The notes: generated from the letters alone by a model not told the origin. DNA of 64,000 bases from Pogostemon cablin (GCA_023678885.1 CM042993.1:7874005-7938004); one strand, 5' to 3'; numbered from the stretch's first letter, positions 9,726 to 23,025 are shown. Made by a program: numbers and translations.

Positions 9726-12700
9726 GGGTAAATAAATAGTAGGTACAAAACGTATTTAGATATTACTAATTGATACATTTGCTATAGAAAATTACTTACA
9801 GATACAAAATTTTATTTTGTTTTACCCATAATACCCATACTTACTGAACATCAGTGTGCATCGTCTGAAGAAAATTTAAAAAAACACGATTAAGTATTGA
9901 TATGTATATACATCACTGTGCACTCATGTAAAATAAATAATTTCCAGATAGAAAAACAATAAATAAACTATTTATATGAATATACATCATTGTACATTCA
10001 TGTGAGATAAATAATTTTCGAAAAGAGAGACATTGAATGAAATCTTAATTTGTGCACACGTGTGCACAATATACTTAATCAATCTTAATTTTGATTAATT
10101 AATCAACAAAAAGGAATGCACTGTAATGTACTATATATACAATATGTACTGTACTTTTAATACTAAATAGGAAACTTGTCACAAAAAGAATAACGAAGCC
10201 AGAATTAGAAGAATGAAGACAAAATTGTACATTGGCGTGCATCTAGAGAGTGAAATAGAAAAAAGAACGAAGCCAAAATTAGAAGAACGAAGACGAAACT
10301 TTACATTGGCGTGCATTTGAAGAGTGAAATAGAAAAACGTGATCGGAGAGAGAAATAGTAAAACGATGTGTTCCTAAAATCTCTACTAAAATCTCGAGTG
10401 ATGAGTACAATACTAGTGTACAACGGTGTACATAGATAGAAGAAAGATTTGTTAAGTATAAACATTGAATATTAAACGTTGTGAACAAGGGTAATGCTGA
10501 AAAAAAATCGTTATGTATCCATCAGTAATTATATTAAATTCATGTAGGGATTATTACAGATAGGTACGCTTTTGTATAGCCTAATTATCAATAAGGGTTC
10601 CACTAAATACACCCCCCTTATTATTAAATAAACAGCTTATATTATTATATATTTTAAATATGTATTTTGTGAATGTCTATATTATCCTTAACTTATTGAA
10701 TCTAATTAATTATTTTAATTTATACGCACTAATATATAAATAATAAATTAGTCATTAATGAAGATGGTGAATATTCTAGATTTCACGATTTGTGTTTCAA
10801 CAAGCGAGAATTACTTCGTAAATTATTAATTTATGATAAAATAGGGTTTTCAAATTCGATTTGTGTTTCAATAAGCGAGAATTGCTTCGTAAATTATTGA
10901 TTTACGATTAAATAGGGTTTTCAATTTACAGTTGGGATCGATCATCTTCTAGTATCGTTCATCACAATGATCCAAATACGATGACGTTGGAATTTTATTT
11001 TTTCCATTAAGAATTAAATCATGTAAAACCAAAAGGAAAATTCATTAAATCTTTGAATCTTAAATTCATATTGATATAGTCTCCACTCAAGCTTTTAACA
11101 AATATAAAATAATCAATCTTGCGCAAAGCCCCAGAGATTCCTAAGCACTTATCCCCTCCACTCGTTTTATCATCACTCGATTGAGCTCGAGATTTAGTGC
11201 GGGTTAGCCGGCTACAACAGTAGGCTGAAGTATCATGGCAGCGACATTAATGAAGTTTTTCACCAGGAATGGAGAAAAAATCCTCTAAAAGAAAAGGATA
11301 AATTGATTAGGTATAGTGTATATAATTTTAATTTTAAAGGGTAATTTTAGAATTTTAGGGGGTTGTATACAATGTAAGTAAGAAATAAAAAATTAAAAGA
11401 GGTGTGTATATAATAAAGAGTGTGTATTCAATAAAAATGGGTGTATATTTAACAACACTCTATTAATAAATACATTGATTTAATATAATTACTGATAGAT
11501 ACATGAGCCCTAATTTATTTTCCAGCATTACCCTATTCACAATGTTTAATATTCAACGTGTATAGTTAACGATAGATTCGTTGAACACTAATGTGCATTA
11601 AATTAAATTAAAATAGGAAACAACTAATGTGCACTAAAGTACAGCAACAACTACCGACTCTTTCTTAAACCTCCAGCAAGTAATTGCATGCATATTATGT
11701 TTGTTTTCTTCAGTTTGATAGAAATACAGTAGGTTAGAGATTTAAGAAAATATTTCAGGAACAACCTTTTCTTCAATTTAATCAAGTAATTTCATCTCGC
11801 AAGAGTGCACTCTGATGTACATTACAGTGTACGTACTCTTCAATCGCGCTTTAAGGAGAGATTTCGTGAACTACCCTATCTTCTATTTCTCACTCCAAAT
11901 TGCACGCTAATTAATGTACAGTAAAATAAAGTTTAATGAGTTTTTTTGGGGGGAAGTTAATGGCGTATTTTTTCCTATAGCCAGATTGCACACTGATGTA
12001 CATCAACGTGTACTCTTCAATCATAATTTAATATCTTTTATTTCTCTCTTCGAATTGCACGCTAATATACAGTAAAGTAAAATTTTAATGGGTTTCTTAT
12101 TTTGTGGGAATTTAATGGGGTGTTTTTTCCTCTTGCAAGATTGCACACGTACACTAGTATTGTACTCATCACTTGAGATTTTAGGAAAGAATTCAAGCAC
12201 AAATCATTTACTATTTCTCTCCCCGGTCACGTTCTTCTATTTCTCTCTCCAGATGCACGCCAATGTACAGATTCGTCTTCGTTCTTCAAATTCTCACTTT
12301 GTTCTTCTTTTTGTGACAAGTTTCCTATTTAGTGTTAAATGTACAGTACATATGTACAGTAAATTAAAGTGCATCCCTTTTGTTGATTAATTAATCAAAA
12401 TTAAGATTGATTAAGTACATTGTGCATACTTGTGTATAAATTAAGATTTTATTCATTGTCTCTCTCTCCGAAAATTATTTATCTCACATGAATGTACAAT
12501 GATGTATATTCATATAAAGAGTTTATTCATTATTTCTCTCTCCGGATATTATTTATCTCACATGACTGCACAATGATGTATATTCATATCAATACTTAAT
12601 CGTGTTTTCTTAATTCTATTCAAACCATGCACATTGATGTTCAGTAAGTATGGGTATTATGAGTAAACAAAATATAAATTTGTATTTATAAGTAATTTTT

Positions 12701-12761
12701 TAAAGCGAATGTATGAATTAATAATATTTAAATACGTTTTGTACTTAGTATTTATTGACCC
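9726..12761. mobile_element. Fold-back element with long inverted arms
   Basis: The left arm (about 9726-10560) matches the reverse complement of the right arm (about 11475-12761) almost throughout. Shared blocks include TACAAAACGTATTTA, CATAATACCCATACTTACTG, AACACGATTAAGTATTGATA, GGAAACTTGTCACAAAAAGA and AGGGTAATGCTG. The right arm is longer because it carries extra copies of a sub-repeat. Within the arms a degenerate unit recurs many times, each copy with a TGCAC...TGTACA-type core such as GTACATTGGCGTGCAT. No transposase is seen. The outer tips read GGGT[A/C]AATAAATA; no clear target duplication was identified. A transcript through it would fold into a hairpin of more than 800 bp. Confidence 0.75.
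10594..11462. mobile_element. Inverted-repeat element in the loop of the fold-back
   Basis: The left end AGGGTTCCACTAAATACACC and the reverse complement of the right end, AGAGTGTTGTTAAATATACA, are imperfect inverted repeats. This marks a separate roughly 870-bp element nested between the two arms. Inside it a segment of about 70 bp (TTCAACAAGCGAGAATTACT and its near-copy TTCAATAAGCGAGAATTGCT) is duplicated in tandem between 10788 and 10925. A short open start (ATGGCAGCGACATTAATGAA at 11235) is followed quickly by a stop. The family is not recognised. Confidence 0.5.
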
Positions 12762-12799
12762 ATTAATGTATTTATTAATAATTAATTTGTATATACACG

Positions 12800-15590
12800 T
12801 ACTTGTCAATAATAATCCCTATTCTATTTTATTTTATTATTATTATTTTTTTGGTATGAAAGATTTGTATGGACAAAAAATGTAGAAAATGTAAATATGA
12901 TTTGGTGGGATGATGATATACTAAAAACTAAGTTTAAAAATAAAACTCAATTAATTTTAAATTTATCTGTGCACCTAGAAAATTCTACAAGTTAAGCTTC
13001 TATTGATAATGAAATAGTTTAATTAAATTAAATTTTCTTTATTACATAATTTTTTAATTAAAGTATTATTATGTTACATATTTTTCATAAAACTCAAAAG
13101 GGTACACCTAGTTAATATGAGTTATTAGATTAAAAATCTAATTAATAATAATCTTTAAATCTAAATAATTAATTAAAATTTATTTTTCTTTAAAAAAATT
13201 AATATACTCTAAAACTAAGTCTATAAACCTTAGATTCATCAATGTACTCCGCGCAACACAAAATTATCCTAAATTTTAAGGATAAATATTAAATCGGATA
13301 AAATATAAATTAAAAGAAAAAAGACAAAATACGAAAAAATAAAAATGAAAAAAGGCTCTATAGATAAAAAAAATCTGACATGGTTAAAATAATATCCCAC
13401 AAAAATTGCTCACTAAAAAAAGTATTAAAAAATTTGTTGGATTAAATATACATAATAAAGTTGGGCATGCGTCTAAAGCGAGGATGCATGGTATGATCAT
13501 AAAACAATATAATGACAGATTTTTCCTTTTCTTTTTTAAATTACTCAATTATGATTGGAATTATATTTTCTTTAACATAATTTGTCTTAATGTGGGTTCA
13601 CAACTTCATATTTAAGGTTTTATGACCTTAGTTCTACGGAACAGTACTTGCGTGATAATATATTATGTGAGAGTGTTTTTTATAATATTTTATATAATTA
13701 TCCCTTTTTATTAAAAATATTGTTTTTATTTATATATATATAATAATTCATTACATCAGCATCAACATTAATTCAAATATTAAATATTATCACTTCTTAT
13801 TCGTCTTGTGTAATTTTTCTGTGACACTGGTGAATAAGTATTTGCCTTAATTCTGATCGGTTGCGTTTGTGACTTTGATATTGTTAGTATTTTTATTTTA
13901 TTTTTTATTAAAAATAAATATCTTATCAGCTGATGTTGAGAAGTAATATTAAACATATTTATAATAAATTTAAGATTATTAGAATACATATTGAGGAGGT
14001 TTGAATTACTATGAGAATGAGTGGATGTTTATAATAGGCAAAATTATCTTAAATGAATCATATTTAGTAATATTTAAATAAAATAAGGGTAAATTTAGTA
14101 AGTATGGTATGTTTAATAATTTTGGAGTAGAAATAGTTTGACCCCTCAAAAAATTATGCATTTTAATATATCTAATCATACGAGTAATATTGAGTTTTTA
14201 TTACTCCTCCAATTCACAATAATTTTCATTACATCTTTGCATGTAGATTACGAAAAGTAATAACTTTTAAGTTTATTATAATATTTTTTATAATAAATAG
14301 TAAATGATAAGAAATTAATTTCTTTGCTTTTTTTATTTTATATAAATTTATGACAACAAATCAACAAGTATTTTATTGTACTATTAGTTAAACTAATTAA
14401 CATGTTATGTTAAGCTTTCTTTCTACTATTTGTTGACATTACCTTATTTTAACAGATTCAAACTCAAACAACAATGAATACCGCGTGCGTAGTTCAGATA
14501 TATAAATAAATAAATAAATATTATATTTAGAGGAGGTGGATGATTTAAATAAGAAAAGACTTAAATGGCCCCAGATAATAATTAAAAAAAAAAAAAAAAG
14601 TGTTGATCGCTCTCTTGAGGCCCATGGAGTGAATTAGAAATGAATAAAGTCCAACAGAATGTTGGTTTGTATGCTCTATTTGCTAATTAAAACTCCCTAC
14701 CTCTCATTTTCTTATTTTGTTTTGGCTGCAACACTTTGGACCATTTCCATGCTAAGTGGAGGGCACAATGGACCATCTCTCTTTTAAATGCTATATATGC
14801 ATGCTCCAATCTTTTCATTAGGAAATGTTACATCCTATGGTCTGCATCACAATCATTTTTTTCTAAAAATAAAAAATTAAAATTATTCCATTAGAAATAT
14901 TGTGTGTAACGGTTGCATGAAATACGTTGCGAATGAAATACCACTGCTATATGGCTATAGCTATGTCTTGGCTATTTTATTAGAATGTCACAATCGGTGC
15001 TACTTCTTGTTGAGTTTTTTTTTTAATTAATTAATTTATTTATTTATTTTTTTGACATTTACTTTTTGTTGAGTTTGTTCCTTGTCATTGAGTAACATGT
15101 TCTCTAAATTTAAGATGATATATCGTGCATATGTACGTATGCACTCATATTAGTATTAATTTTTATACAATAGTAAATGTATAACTTTTTAATATTAATT
15201 TTTTTTAATTTTAAAACTAATCGAATATTTGCTAACAAAGTGTATAAGTTTCTTATTTATTAATGTGAAAATATTTTTATTTATTAATGTATAAATTTTG
15301 AATTCGTGCATCCAAATATACGGGAGAATTTTCCAAAATTTAGATTATGATTCTTATTAAATTTTTATATTAAAATACTTAGAAATTATCTAACGTACAT
15401 TAAATTGATTTATGAATTTATGATGTTATAAATTATCTCATTGGTGCTCGCCCTATAAATTTTGATGCACCTTTTAATGAACCACAAATTCAACGTAATT
15501 TTTTTATTTGACCATAAAGCAACGGAGTTAGAAATTATTCAGACGTTTATATTTTGCACATGATTAGTTATTGACAAATTCGAGAGGATT
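12800..15590. other. AT-rich intergenic DNA, no gene seen
   Basis: Very AT-rich, with TAAA and TA tracts and no open frame with recognisable content. Nothing like a structural RNA or an exon was found. Confidence 0.45.
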
Positions 15591-15591
15591 T

Positions 15592-15799
15592 GTGAGACGT
15601 ATTAAAATATGTCTATTATTAAGATAAAGTATGTTTAATGGTTGTTAAAGTATGTTTTCTAAGGTATGCTTGATTATGCATTAAAGTATGATTTTAGTGT
15701 GTTATAATACAATTTATTATTGACATACTTTAACTACAAATAAGCATACTTTATCTATACAATAAGTATATTTTAGTGATGGATTGACCCGTCTCACAA
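15592..15799. mobile_element. MITE of the TGTGAGACG family
   Basis: Begins TGTGAGACG and ends CCCGTCTCACA, an inverted pair. The interior carries repeated AAGTATG[T/C]TT blocks on both strands. A close relative lies around 52430-52660, with the same CATACTTTAA and TGAGCATACTTT-type blocks. Non-coding. Boundaries are approximate. Confidence 0.5.
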
Positions 15800-16111
15800 A
15801 TAACCCGTCTCAGTATCTCTTACTTATTTAATGGAATATTAATTTATATATACTTAATTGATTAGCTTATTTTACTTTCTATTATTATAAAGAATGACGA
15901 AAATAAAAAATAACTAAACTAAAATAACTACACGTGTTAAGGATGACATGAATTCAATATTTCAAATATGGTTTTAGATATATGGGTCTTTGATTTAAAA
16001 GTTTATCTCACACATCATACGATGATATTTCATTTTTCGAGCTCCAACGTTGGTTTTTGGTGAAGCTCGACAATCTACGACTACAACTTATTCCGTTATT
16101 TCAAATGTATA

Positions 16112-16208
16112 CTCTTCTCATCCCATCGAAAGATAGTCTTCTTTCTATTTTGAGCGTCCCACCCAAAAAATTTTATTTTTTAAAATACTCTCAGTGGGAT
16201 GAAGAGAG
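16112..16208. mobile_element. Short Stowaway-like MITE (97 bp)
   Basis: CTCTTCTCATCCCA at the left and TGGGATGAAGAGAG at the right are nearly perfect inverted repeats flanked by TA. The element could form one hairpin. Confidence 0.65.
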
Positions 16209-16209
16209 T

Positions 16210-17540
16210 ATTTTTTTCCCTTAAATAAATCTTACACACATGTTAAATCTAACCTCATAAAAAATCCATTGTTTATCTAATCTATATACACACGTAAATG
16301 CTTTCAAGTAAACGGGTCTAATAAGTGCCTCATTTTTAAAATATTACTCTTTAAAATGTCGAGAATTATTTCTCAGAACATCTGATCACTCTTATTGAAA
16401 GAGTTATAGTCTATCATGTAATAGTAATTAGTAATTTGTTAAATAGAAGAGGTAATACTCCACAATACAGAAGAATACAAACTGGGGGTCAATAACTTAA
16501 TGTACTGCATGTATTCATATTATTTTTCCTTGACCAATTAAACATAATTTCTCATTAAAAATATTATCATTTTTTATTTATTCTATAAATTATTCATAAA
16601 CTAATTTAATTGATCGAATAAACTTTTCATCCGTCTCACCGAACTCGTTTCATCATGAAATTCACATGCATGACTTGAAGATATAGTAGTACGTATATGG
16701 AACTGATTGAGAACATACTTTTCTAAAAAAATCGATAAAGTTGATAAAAAAAACTTTTTTTAAACTCTATATCTATAATAACGGTACAAACAAACATGGA
16801 ACGGAGGGTGTACGTACTTTTCATCCGTCTCACATAACCCATTTCATGAAATTCACACACATTATTTGGTGATATAGTATATGGTCCCTGAGACAATATA
16901 ATAGGGAGTTCTTGGTCCATGGTATCTCACACCAAATGCTGTCGCCTCCACACGAAACTTGTGAGTTATTTGTGGGAATATGCACGACACAACATTGTCT
17001 ACAATGAGATTGATTTGAGAAAGACATATATATCTATGTCTACCTTTACACCTATCTCTCTAACTTTACTTCAATTATTAATTAATGCTTCTATTCTTTA
17101 TATTTTTAGGAATAAAATGTCACACTCTATATTCATTTACATAAACTAGAATGTTGCGATCTTTAATTTAATTGCAAGAAATATTGTAATATGATCACAT
17201 ACATAGTGTAAAACCGATGATTAAGCTCCCTCGAAATAATTATATGTACACAGTATATGGATATGTAATTTAATCAAATCAAATGAAGTCTGAGACCATT
17301 TTACGCTTTCGTATCACTCCCACTTTAAAATGTTATTACTTTTTATTTATATTATTCATGAAATAGTATTATCACTTTTCATTATAGAAGTTATAAATTT
17401 TTATCCATTAAATGTAAACTCTTAGTTGAGACTGGTCTCACAAAATCTTTGCCAATAAAATGAGGACACAAATCTTTCAAAAATTTCAATTCCATCGTCT
17501 CCATTATAACTATTTTTCTGATAATTTAATCTCCTACGGT
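16210..17540. other. Intergenic, no gene seen
   Basis: AT-rich. A segment resembling TTTTCATCCGTCTCAC occurs twice (16625 and 16818), a small local duplication probably derived from a GAGACGG-type MITE. Three overlapping open frames of 65-76 codons have no recognisable content. Confidence 0.4.
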
Positions 17541-17541
17541 T

Positions 17542-17545
<4 letters not shown>

Positions 17546-17581
<36 letters not shown>
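17546..17581. repeat. (TA)n microsatellite
   Basis: An uninterrupted run of alternating T and A of about 35 bases. Confidence 0.9.
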
Positions 17582-17582
<1 letters not shown>

Positions 17583-17673
17583 AACATACCCTAGAGATAT
17601 GTAATTGTTAATTTTATGCATGGAAATTACTCTAAAATATAAAAGGAAACTTAACTAATTTTTTAAAAAATTA

Positions 17674-17939
17674 CTCACTCCATTCCATAAAAGTTGACAC
17701 ACTTTTCTTTTTGGTTTGTCCCACTAAAGTTGACACATTTCCTTTTTAATATATGGGACCCACACAAAAATAATTAATCTATTCTCATGGACCCCACATA
17801 TCACCTCTAATACAACTACCTACTACACATTAAATATTATTTCTCTCACTTCACTTTACTTCACTTTATATTAAATTATTATACTCCTTAATCTCCGTGC
17901 CCAAAAAAAATTATACCGACTTCTATGGGATAGAGGGAG
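17674..17939. mobile_element. Stowaway MITE (family with AAGTTGACACA)
   Basis: CTCACTCCATTCC at the left and GGGATAGAGGGAG at the right with TA on both sides. It matches the 8610-8873 copy along its whole length in the same orientation, with scattered substitutions. Confidence 0.85.
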
Positions 17940-17997
17940 TAATATTTTTCATACATAAATATTACGATTAATATATGATTAATATATGACAAAAACT

Positions 17998-18209
17998 TGT
18001 GTGAGACCGTCTCACGTAAGCCCTTACATGAGACAGTCAGAAAGTGATATTTTTTATAAAATAAAAGTGATATAAATTAATGAAAAGTGATAATACTATT
18101 TTATGAACAGTTTATAGTATAAATAAAAAGTGATAACATTTTATAGCGAAAGTGATAACTATTTTAAAAAGTGAAAAATTATCTCACGTGAGACGGTCTC
18201 ACGCAAGAC
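17998..18209. mobile_element. MITE with GTGAGACCGTCTCAC ends
   Basis: The left end TTGTGTGAGACCGTCTCACG and the right end, a reverse-complement match reading GTGAGACGGTCTCACGCAAG, bound about 210 bp whose interior repeats AAAAGTGATAA several times. Each end is itself a palindrome (GAGACCGTCTC). Fragments of the same family occur near 1325, 15780, 16820, 32143 and 52620. Non-coding. Confidence 0.6.
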
Positions 18210-20212
18210 CTACCCTTAATATATATATAAGATGAATAGTAGTAAGGTTCGACGTAAAAGTTATATATATAGAACAGAGTACATGAAATTGTATGCATTA
18301 AAATGAAATATAGTCTAAATATATGCATGGATAACAAAATATATTGGGGCCGATTTATTTGGCCAGCTATGGTTATCAAACAAAATTAGTTGTTAAAATT
18401 TATACTGTCTTAAGCTTTAAAGAGATAATTTTTTTTTTTCATTTTGGGCATCTGCCCAAAGGTACACCCACTAATACGATTAAAATATGAGGTCCACTTA
18501 CTCACTAATATAATTAACCACTACACAAATTAAATAATAATACTCTTTAATTCACGTACAAAAAGAAAAAGACTTCCCTTTAAACCGGACGGAGAAAATA
18601 TATTAAGAGAGTGTTTGGTTTATCAAAGTTATTTAGTGGGTTAGTAAAATTTAAAAATGTCACAAGGAATTAGTATGAAAAATATTTTAATTCTTTATTA
18701 ATTTCATGAGATATTGTAATTCGCACTTTAAGTTATGGAGTAATATACTAGGCCTCTTGATTACACTTTAAGTTATAATATACTGGACTTCTTGATTTTA
18801 ACTAACGGATTTAGAAGATAATTAAATTAATTTAATGCAATTAGTGTATTAAGTCTCTTTATCTTTAGTAAATTTTTAAGATTTATTAAGTATTATTAAC
18901 TCAATGGTTAACAAACACTTTGAACTATTTAAAGTATTAGGTTTAGCAGTGGAACTTGTAATAATCACCAAGGAGCCACATTCACGGTAGGTACAGGACT
19001 TAATGCATGAGGTACAACCTGAGTGTTCCCAAATCACATTCATATTATGGGTCAACCTATATTTGCTTAATTATTAATGAAATGAAATGAAACAACTTTA
19101 CAACTCGAAAGGGTTCGAATTGGGAGGTGTAAGAGCAACCACACGGCAATACAAGGAGCCATAAATAAATAAATAAATAAAGAGAATTAAATTGTGTATA
19201 TATAAATATATTCCAGCTGGAAGAGATGGATTTTAGGGAATCCGGATCTGTATATGGATTGGAGAGATGTCAATTGTTCCTCCATAACCCGACCCACGTT
19301 GGTCTGATGGTCTGTTTTCTCATAATCACTGAAAATGAAAGAGAGAATGATTTGCAAGCGACATTCGACAATTTTGTTCAACATATGATTTTTTAACTGC
19401 CAAACCTACGTGGCCCCAATAAACCCCTCTCTCTCTCTCTCTTTTTTTTTTTTTTTTAATTTTTTGATACTTTTGTTCTGAGGTCATAATGTACGTAGAA
19501 GTTTGAGTGGTTTTTAAAAGTCATAAATAGAGTAGTATGTTTGTTTTGGTACGATTATTTTTAATTTTGTGTCAAATTCATGCATAAAAGGTTTAGTGGT
19601 GATATGTGTGAAAAAAGTATTAATTGATAGAGTAAACATGAAAGTAAAAAGAAATAAAATATTAATTGAAGTGATAAAATGAATGAAACGTTGGTGATGG
19701 AATACTAATAATTTTTAAAAATGCTAATTATACTGTGCATCGGGTACACTCTAACATACGGTGCACCCATTTTAAAAGACGTATACAATTATGAACAAAA
19801 ATATATACAATTTAATTGTTAGTTTTTTTAATGAAAAATTGTATGTAAAAAAATATACAATTATTAAAAAACATGTATACACTATTGAATAAAAAGTTAT
19901 ACACATATGGATGCTAATTTTTTAATGAAAAATTTAGTGTGAAAAAAATACAATTATTCACAAACACATATACAAAATATAATAAAAAAATATACAAAAT
20001 AAAATAAAAAGTTATACACATATGGATGCACCTAATATCAACTCTTTTAAAAAACTTACCTGAGGCATGTATGAGTTTTGAAAATTTCGAACTAACTAGC
20101 TTAAGGGTAAGTAAACCCTAATCATGAAAGTTACTGAATGGTTTCGGTGGTTTAATTAGGCTAGGATAGTAAATGATTAATGGACAAAAACCAACAAATC
20201 AAACATTGGAGG
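18210..20212. other. Intergenic, no gene seen
   Basis: AT-rich DNA with a CT run (19430-19442) followed by a long T tract. A locally repeated motif (ACACATATGGATGC, near 19908 and 20016) may be decayed MITE sequence. No exon or RNA gene was recognised. Confidence 0.4.
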
Positions 20213-21180
20213 TGTTGATGGCGGTTCTTTAGTTAGTTAATTTTAGGATTAAGGGAGATAATGGAGTTGTGTAACTGAGCTAAGAACTAGCGCAATAAAA
20301 AACAATAAACAAGTAAATATGTGAGAGATGGGAAATCCAACCAAAGTCCTTAATCGATTTTACTACTCTCCTCAAGAACTACACTCATAAACCTTTCTAA
20401 TTATAAGTGTAATGTCTAATGTGAGAATGAGTAACATGCTTCTCTCTTGTGAGAAAAACTATTTATACTACCAGCAAAACCCTAACGATTGCCCAATCTT
20501 ATGATACCACCTGGACGAAGACAAGCAGCCATAAATGATCTGGCTGGTACACCGGCGACTTTTGGAGCTGGTGCAGGGAGCCACCAGATGTCTAGCAGAA
20601 CACCGAAGGTCTCCTTTTGTCCTTTGCTTGTCTCTCATTGGCGGATGAAGAGGGATGTACCTGTCGTGTGTTGTCTTTTAGCTAGGAGTGCTGCTCAAGA
20701 TATCCCTTCTTACCGTTATTCTTGTCCTCTAGCCTGTTGCCACTAGCCGTTTTCACAGTTGTGTCTGTACTTCGCCCAACAGTTCTGATAATCCTTCCAA
20801 TCGTTGGATGGGTTGGTTTCCGAGATTACGCTGCTCGTCCGAACCCCTGGATGTCTCCTTCGGCTTCAGAGCCGAGGTGTCCTGCCGAGGGGTCTCGCCT
20901 CTCTATCCTTTTAGCGGGCTTCCTGTCTCTTGGCCCTTTCCCGACCTCGTCTTCTTGGGCTCCTTGGCCCTTGATGATAGGCTTATTTCTTGGGCTTCTT
21001 CCTGGTTCTACCCCGAGTTATGTCCCTTGAGCCCGGGCCATCTTTTTGGGCTGCCATCCTCTCACCATTTACCGTTCATTCTTGTTCCTGGACCTCTTCG
21101 TGGTTGGGCCTCTTGTTCATGGCAGATACGCTTGTTGGGCTTTCGGCCAATTTGATATGGGGGATATAATACCCATAACA
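20213..21180. mobile_element. Solo LTR with 5-bp target duplication
   Basis: The element begins TGTTGATGG and ends CCCATAACA, i.e. TG...CA ends inside a 9-base imperfect inverted repeat, as in LTR retrotransposons. A perfect 5-bp direct repeat, GGAGG, flanks it (20208-20212 and 21181-21185). At 968 bp it contains no coding domain, PBS or second copy, so it is a solo LTR left by recombination between two LTRs. Composition changes from AT-rich (left 250 bp, with TATTTATAC near 20460) to GC/TGGGC-rich (right part), giving weak support for plus-strand orientation. The open frames over its GC-rich part are not genes. Confidence 0.8.
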
Positions 21181-21185
21181 GGAGG

Positions 21186-22480
21186 CTTCAAATATTTTGC
21201 CGACTGAGGAATCAATCTGTTAGCTTCTTGTTGCCAATTTCTTTGGAGGCTTTTAATTTGTTGGGAGAGCATCAAAGGAGTGATGATCGTGTGATCTTTC
21301 TGTTAAAGGTGAGAGTGACGTTTCCCACGATACTGCATTCGTGCACTTTTGTGGTGATTGGGCCGGCTGGGCCTCTGTTATTAGATGGGCCGACTGTCCC
21401 TCTTCCAGATAGGTCGGCCATGTGGTTATTTATGTTGGGCCTTGGTTTGGGGCTATTAGACTAGGCTATTAACCTTGGGCCTTGCTGGGCTCTGGATCTA
21501 GGGGCATCATGACGCCTATTGTCGGTCATGGTTTGGGCCTCAGCCAACCATAAGTGGGCCTCGGCGTTTTGGGCCTTGTTTATGCCTATTGAGTCGTGGC
21601 CCAATATAAACGTGTAAAATATCCATAATAGAGGTATAGTAGACCATACATGACGAATATATTAATATTACATTAATAAATAATGGTTACATGCATATAT
21701 CCTTAAAATAAATCAGAGGGCAAAGGTAAGATAGAAACAGTTGAAATTACAGAGTACAGCACACAGGTAAAAATATTCGAAGTTTCAACCTAATTTAACT
21801 GTCAAAGTCAACATTTCTTCGTATAGAGGTGATTTGGGCCAGCCTGCTAATGTTGGGACTGAACAGTCCCTTATTATCCAGCCCAAATTGAAGATGGATT
21901 TCAGCATTGAAATGAGGCCCACTTCATATTACTGACTTCCCAAATCTAATCTCTGGGTTGGGCTTCTACACAACATTATCCTTATTTCTTGAGCGATTAA
22001 ATTAAGAGCTAGTATTAGAAACATGGGGTTTTGGAAAAATAAAAATAAAATTGTGCTCTGATTGTGAAATAAATTAATTAAAAAAAATAGTTATTTTTTA
22101 TAAAACTTTTAAAGAGTGGACATGACTCATGAGTATTTGGTAAGATATTTTGTATGTATAAATTGTTATTGGAAACACAATCGGCTAAAAATCTCCATCC
22201 CCATTTTCTTAAGACAACTTTCTTAAAAATACAATATTACCCTAAAATGTAAAATTTATTATAAAGACAACTTTCTTACAAATTCATATATACGCTAAAG
22301 ATGAAGAATTAATTGGGAGTAATATATAATTATTTTAAGTCGACACAATTCATTTAAAGCACTAAATATATTTTTAAATAGTATTAATTTAAGAAGATTG
22401 AATTCGAAGAGGAGATGGAGATATTGGTCAATGTGACGAAGAATATCATGCCAAGGTTGATGTCGACATTAGAGAACTCG
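21186..22480. other. GGGCC-rich intergenic stretch of unknown origin
   Basis: Bases 21340-21610 are unusually rich in TGGGCC/GGCCCA words, which continue the style of the solo LTR but lie outside its target duplication. They may be an older LTR fragment or a promoter-like piece. From 21620 on the sequence is ordinary AT-rich DNA. No coding region was recognised. Confidence 0.35.
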
Positions 22481-22570
22481 ATCCGCCTTTGCCCGTCGTG
22501 AAGAGGGTGGCGCCGCCGTGCGCTGGGGACAGTCTATGGAGGGGAAGATTTAATGGGCAGCGTTGACATT
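22405..22570. other. GC-richer island, possible captured fragment
   Basis: A block more GC-rich than its flanks contains an ATG at 22414 followed by 28 codons (MEILVNVTKNIMPRLMSTLE then NSIRLCPS and a stop). No family was recognised. It could be a decayed exon piece, but there is no supporting structure. Confidence 0.2.
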
Positions 22571-23025
22571 TACACTTTTTAAAATATAATTTCGAATATA
22601 ATTTATATTTTGTAGATGATGTGGAAAAAAAAAAAGAGATTGGATATGAGGTGGCACGTTGATTGGCCAAATTTCATTCTCCTTACCACATAAGATAGAC
22701 TAACGGAATTCTCAGATCGAAGTCTTGTGTGCGGCACACGTGAAATAAGCATTTTTGGGCGAAAAATTAACTTAATACTCCAACAAAAGGTATTATAGTC
22801 GTACAAAGTACTAATACAACAAATTATTATTAAAATATTATTTCTCTTAACCAACTACATATTAAAATATTATCTCTTAATATATATACAAAAAGTAAAC
22901 ATAAATATAAATGTGAGACGAAGATAGTATAATATTTAAATATTATTAAAAGGAGAACATGAACTCTAATTATAAATTGTTTAAATATTTTTTTCCTAGG
23001 TGTTATCTAGCCGATGAGTGAATTA

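Noticed and set aside
20489..21464. Several plus-strand open frames of 78-115 codons in GC-rich DNA
   Set aside because: Most lie inside the solo LTR, which has defined ends and target duplication; overlapping frames with no family resemblance.
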